In this document: positions 43,804-44,932 of the stretch, in pieces
How positions within the stretch are numbered: position 1 is the first letter of the stretch
How the letters are laid out: every line of letters starts with the position of its first letter
NCBI RefSeq assembly: GCF_003813905.1
Contig: NZ_RPFJ01000012.1
Span: forward strand, 1-44,932
Reading direction: 5' to 3'
DNA length: 44,932 bases
Source of the DNA: Aureibaculum marinum
GTDB taxonomy: Bacteria > Bacteroidota > Bacteroidia > Flavobacteriales > Flavobacteriaceae
The notes under the pieces: model-generated
The model's input: the letters and a program-made list of their open reading frames with translations, nothing else
The model's database searches: none
Told to the model about the DNA's origin: nothing
Made by a program: the position numbers and the translations under genes

Positions 43804-44577
43804 CTAACTAAAGAGTGTTTTTCTAAATTCTTTTACATACTTGCCTTTATGGAATTTCCATTTCGAATCTTCATCAAAAATTTGTTCAAATAAGTCTTTT
43901 GACATTGAGTGACCAAAACTGTGAAAAACCATAACTAAAATCATATCATACGCTCGGAACACCATTTTATTAATTTCCGTAAACATTTTAGCAGATTCAA
44001 ATCCGATTGTGTTACCCCGTTTATAATCATTCATCTGTTCATCAATCTGTTTTTTTGATGGGTGAACATATGCACAAGATTTATAAAAAAAGTCTTTTAT
44101 TTCGCTTCTAAATTGATTTTTCAAATCTCCTGAAAATGGTGTTGAATAATCTTCTACAACTTCAATTGATGAGTTAGGAACATTGTCTCTTAAATATTCT
44201 GTTTTGGTGCTAAAGCTTTCTCCCATTTTTTCATAATCTACTAACACGTATTTAGTTGTCATTTCGATTAAATATCTTAGTTCTCTCCTAACAGTATTGT
44301 GAATACCATTTTCTATCATTGTTTTAATTCCAATGGCGGATTGAATTAAATCGTCTATTGTTCTTATACATAAAAAATTAGTATAAATATCGCCACCTCT
44401 AGTTGAATAGATTGATATTGTTCTAATGGTATTTACAAAATCCATCGATATCGTTTCAAGGGCTTTAATTTCCTGTTGATACTGTTGAGAACTATAAACA
44501 TTTTCTTTCCAATCAGAAGTTTTAGCAGTCAAAGACTCCATAACTTTCTTTCTTAATTCTTCAATTGGGTCTTCCAT
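43804..44577 (-). CDS. helical protein of unknown function near the nuclease/ATPase pair
   Basis: A 257-residue, mostly alpha-helical protein with no signal peptide or membrane segment. It starts MEDPIEELRKKVMESLTAKT; the middle has RRELRYLIEMTTKYVLVDYE, and a conserved-looking SCAYVHPSKKQID lies near residue 180. The pattern loosely recalls DUF5677/HEPN-like helical proteins, but that is a guess. It runs in the same direction as the defence pair, 168 bases upstream and separated from it by the inverted-repeat element. It could be a third component, an independent accessory gene or a separate cassette. Confidence 0.6.
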   Translation of the reverse strand: MEDPIEELRKKVMESLTAKTSDWKENVYSSQQYQQEIKALETISMDFVNTIRTISIYSTRGGDIYTNFLCIRTIDDLIQSAIGIKTMIENGIHNTVRRELRYLIEMTTKYVLVDYEKMGESFSTKTEYLRDNVPNSSIEVVEDYSTPFSGDLKNQFRSEIKDFFYKSCAYVHPSKKQIDEQMNDYKRGNTIGFESAKMFTEINKMVFRAYDMILVMVFHSFGHSMSKDLFEQIFDEDSKWKFHKGKYVKEFRKTLFS

Positions 44578-44720
44578 ATTTTAGGTTCGAAGTTTATTTT
44601 TTAATGTATAAACGCAATAGTAGAATTTATACTTAATTATTTGTATGAAATTTAATTAAAAAGAATAAAATTTGCAAAAACACTAACTTGCTTGTAATTA
44701 GTATTTTAGTTTTTCAACAA

Positions 44721-44770
44721 TCGCGTACAAACGACTGTAAGCGACTACAACCGAAAGTAATTGATTAATA
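44721..44770. repeat. 10-bp periodic degenerate repeat (five units)
   Basis: Consecutive 10-base units read TCGCGTACAA, ACGACTGTAA, GCGACTACAA, CCGAAAGTAA and TTGATTAATA; the approximate consensus is NCGACTACAA, with the last unit weak. The period equals about one helical turn, so a protein could bind all units on one DNA face. It sits 26 bases upstream of the -7 element of the ssb-like gene. Confidence 0.5.
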
Positions 44771-44795
44771 ACCGAATAGCATTTGATAGTGGTTC

Positions 44796-44803
44796 TATGT
44801 TTG
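44796..44803 (+). promoter_or_regulatory. putative -7 promoter for the ssb-like gene
   Basis: TATGTTTG matches TAnnTTTG, about 100 bases before the ATG at 44905. No -33 TTG is present at the usual distance; the 10-bp repeat could be the site of an activator replacing it. Confidence 0.4.
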
Positions 44804-44904
44804 CAGTGTCGAAATAAAAAATAACATATTTCACAAATAATAATAAAAGCCTTAGAACGAGTCTGAGGATATATCTTAACTGTTTAACCATTAAATTACA
44901 TATT

Positions 44905-44932
44905 ATGAACGCACTAAAAAACAAAGTACAGT
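44905..44932 (+). CDS. single-stranded DNA-binding protein-like, 5' end only
   Basis: Only the first nine codons are inside the window, reading MNALKNKVQ. This is the typical start of Bacteroidota single-stranded DNA-binding proteins. Identification from nine residues is tentative. Extra ssb copies often belong to mobile or recombination-related islands, which would fit the accessory block to the left. Confidence 0.5.

Larger units (their letters stand above)
44578..44904. other. 327-base divergent intergenic region upstream of an ssb-like gene
   Basis: It holds the 10-bp periodic repeat (44721-44770), a -7 element (44796-44803) and a ~95-base leader to the ssb-like ATG. The first ~140 bases show nothing distinctive. 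Confidence 0.5.

Noticed and set aside
44581-44600. GGTTCGAA looks like a tRNA T-loop
   Set aside because: No acceptor, D or anticodon stems can be formed around it.
44721-44770. 10-bp repeats as a CRISPR array
   Set aside because: Units are contiguous, far too short and have no spacers.

Overview
The window is AT-rich bacterial chromosome from a member of the Flavobacteriaceae (Bacteroidota). Several signs agree on this: a type IX secretion (T9SS) type A sorting domain and a PorV/PorQ-like outer-membrane protein, a TonB receptor with a carboxypeptidase-like N-terminal domain, a small CAL67264-type membrane protein, many SPII lipoproteins, few Shine-Dalgarno sequences, and several TAnnTTTG -7 promoter elements. 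No tRNA, rRNA or CRISPR array was seen.

Layout. 1-6036 is the tail of a surface-polysaccharide cluster: a heparinase II/III-fold protein, a GT4 glycosyltransferase, a WecA/MraY-like phosphosugar transferase and a CapD/WbpM-type NDP-sugar dehydratase. 6045-25902 is core genome: a Lnb-like DUF4105 protein, a PorV-like protein, a LolD-like ATPase, sucC, a serine hydrolase, a TonB receptor, alanine dehydrogenase, tsaE, a YebC-family protein, an acyl-CoA carboxylase beta chain, a flavin reductase, a cysteine-less glutaredoxin-like protein, ettA, a VIT/CCC1 transporter and an MBL-fold protein. 26113-34429 holds surface and stress genes: two secreted proteins (one with a T9SS signal), prfC, a di-haem peroxidase, a DUF1566 lipoprotein and a GNAT protein. 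34752-37457 looks like a cold-response operon: a structured leader, fatty-acid desaturase, DEAD-type RNA helicase, CspA-type cold-shock protein and a strong terminator.

From 37880 to the right edge the content is accessory: an esterase-like lipoprotein, a membrane protein/HTH pair, an orphan lipoprotein, an IS110-like transposase remnant, a two-gene putative anti-mobile-element system (Cap4/DUF4297-type nuclease plus a zinc-hook SMC/Rad50-like ATPase with a 4-base overlap), an imperfect inverted-repeat element, an unknown helical protein, and the first codons of an ssb-like gene preceded by a 10-bp periodic repeat.

Most promising for follow-up: the nuclease/zinc-hook ATPase pair and its neighbour (40820-44577); a 70-nt structured intergenic element at 30399-30468; the cold operon, whose desaturase reading frame extends upstream to an ATT codon; the 10-bp repeat before ssb; and a short conserved-looking reading frame without a start downstream of the acyl-CoA carboxylase. 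All assignments come from reading the sequence. No database search was run.
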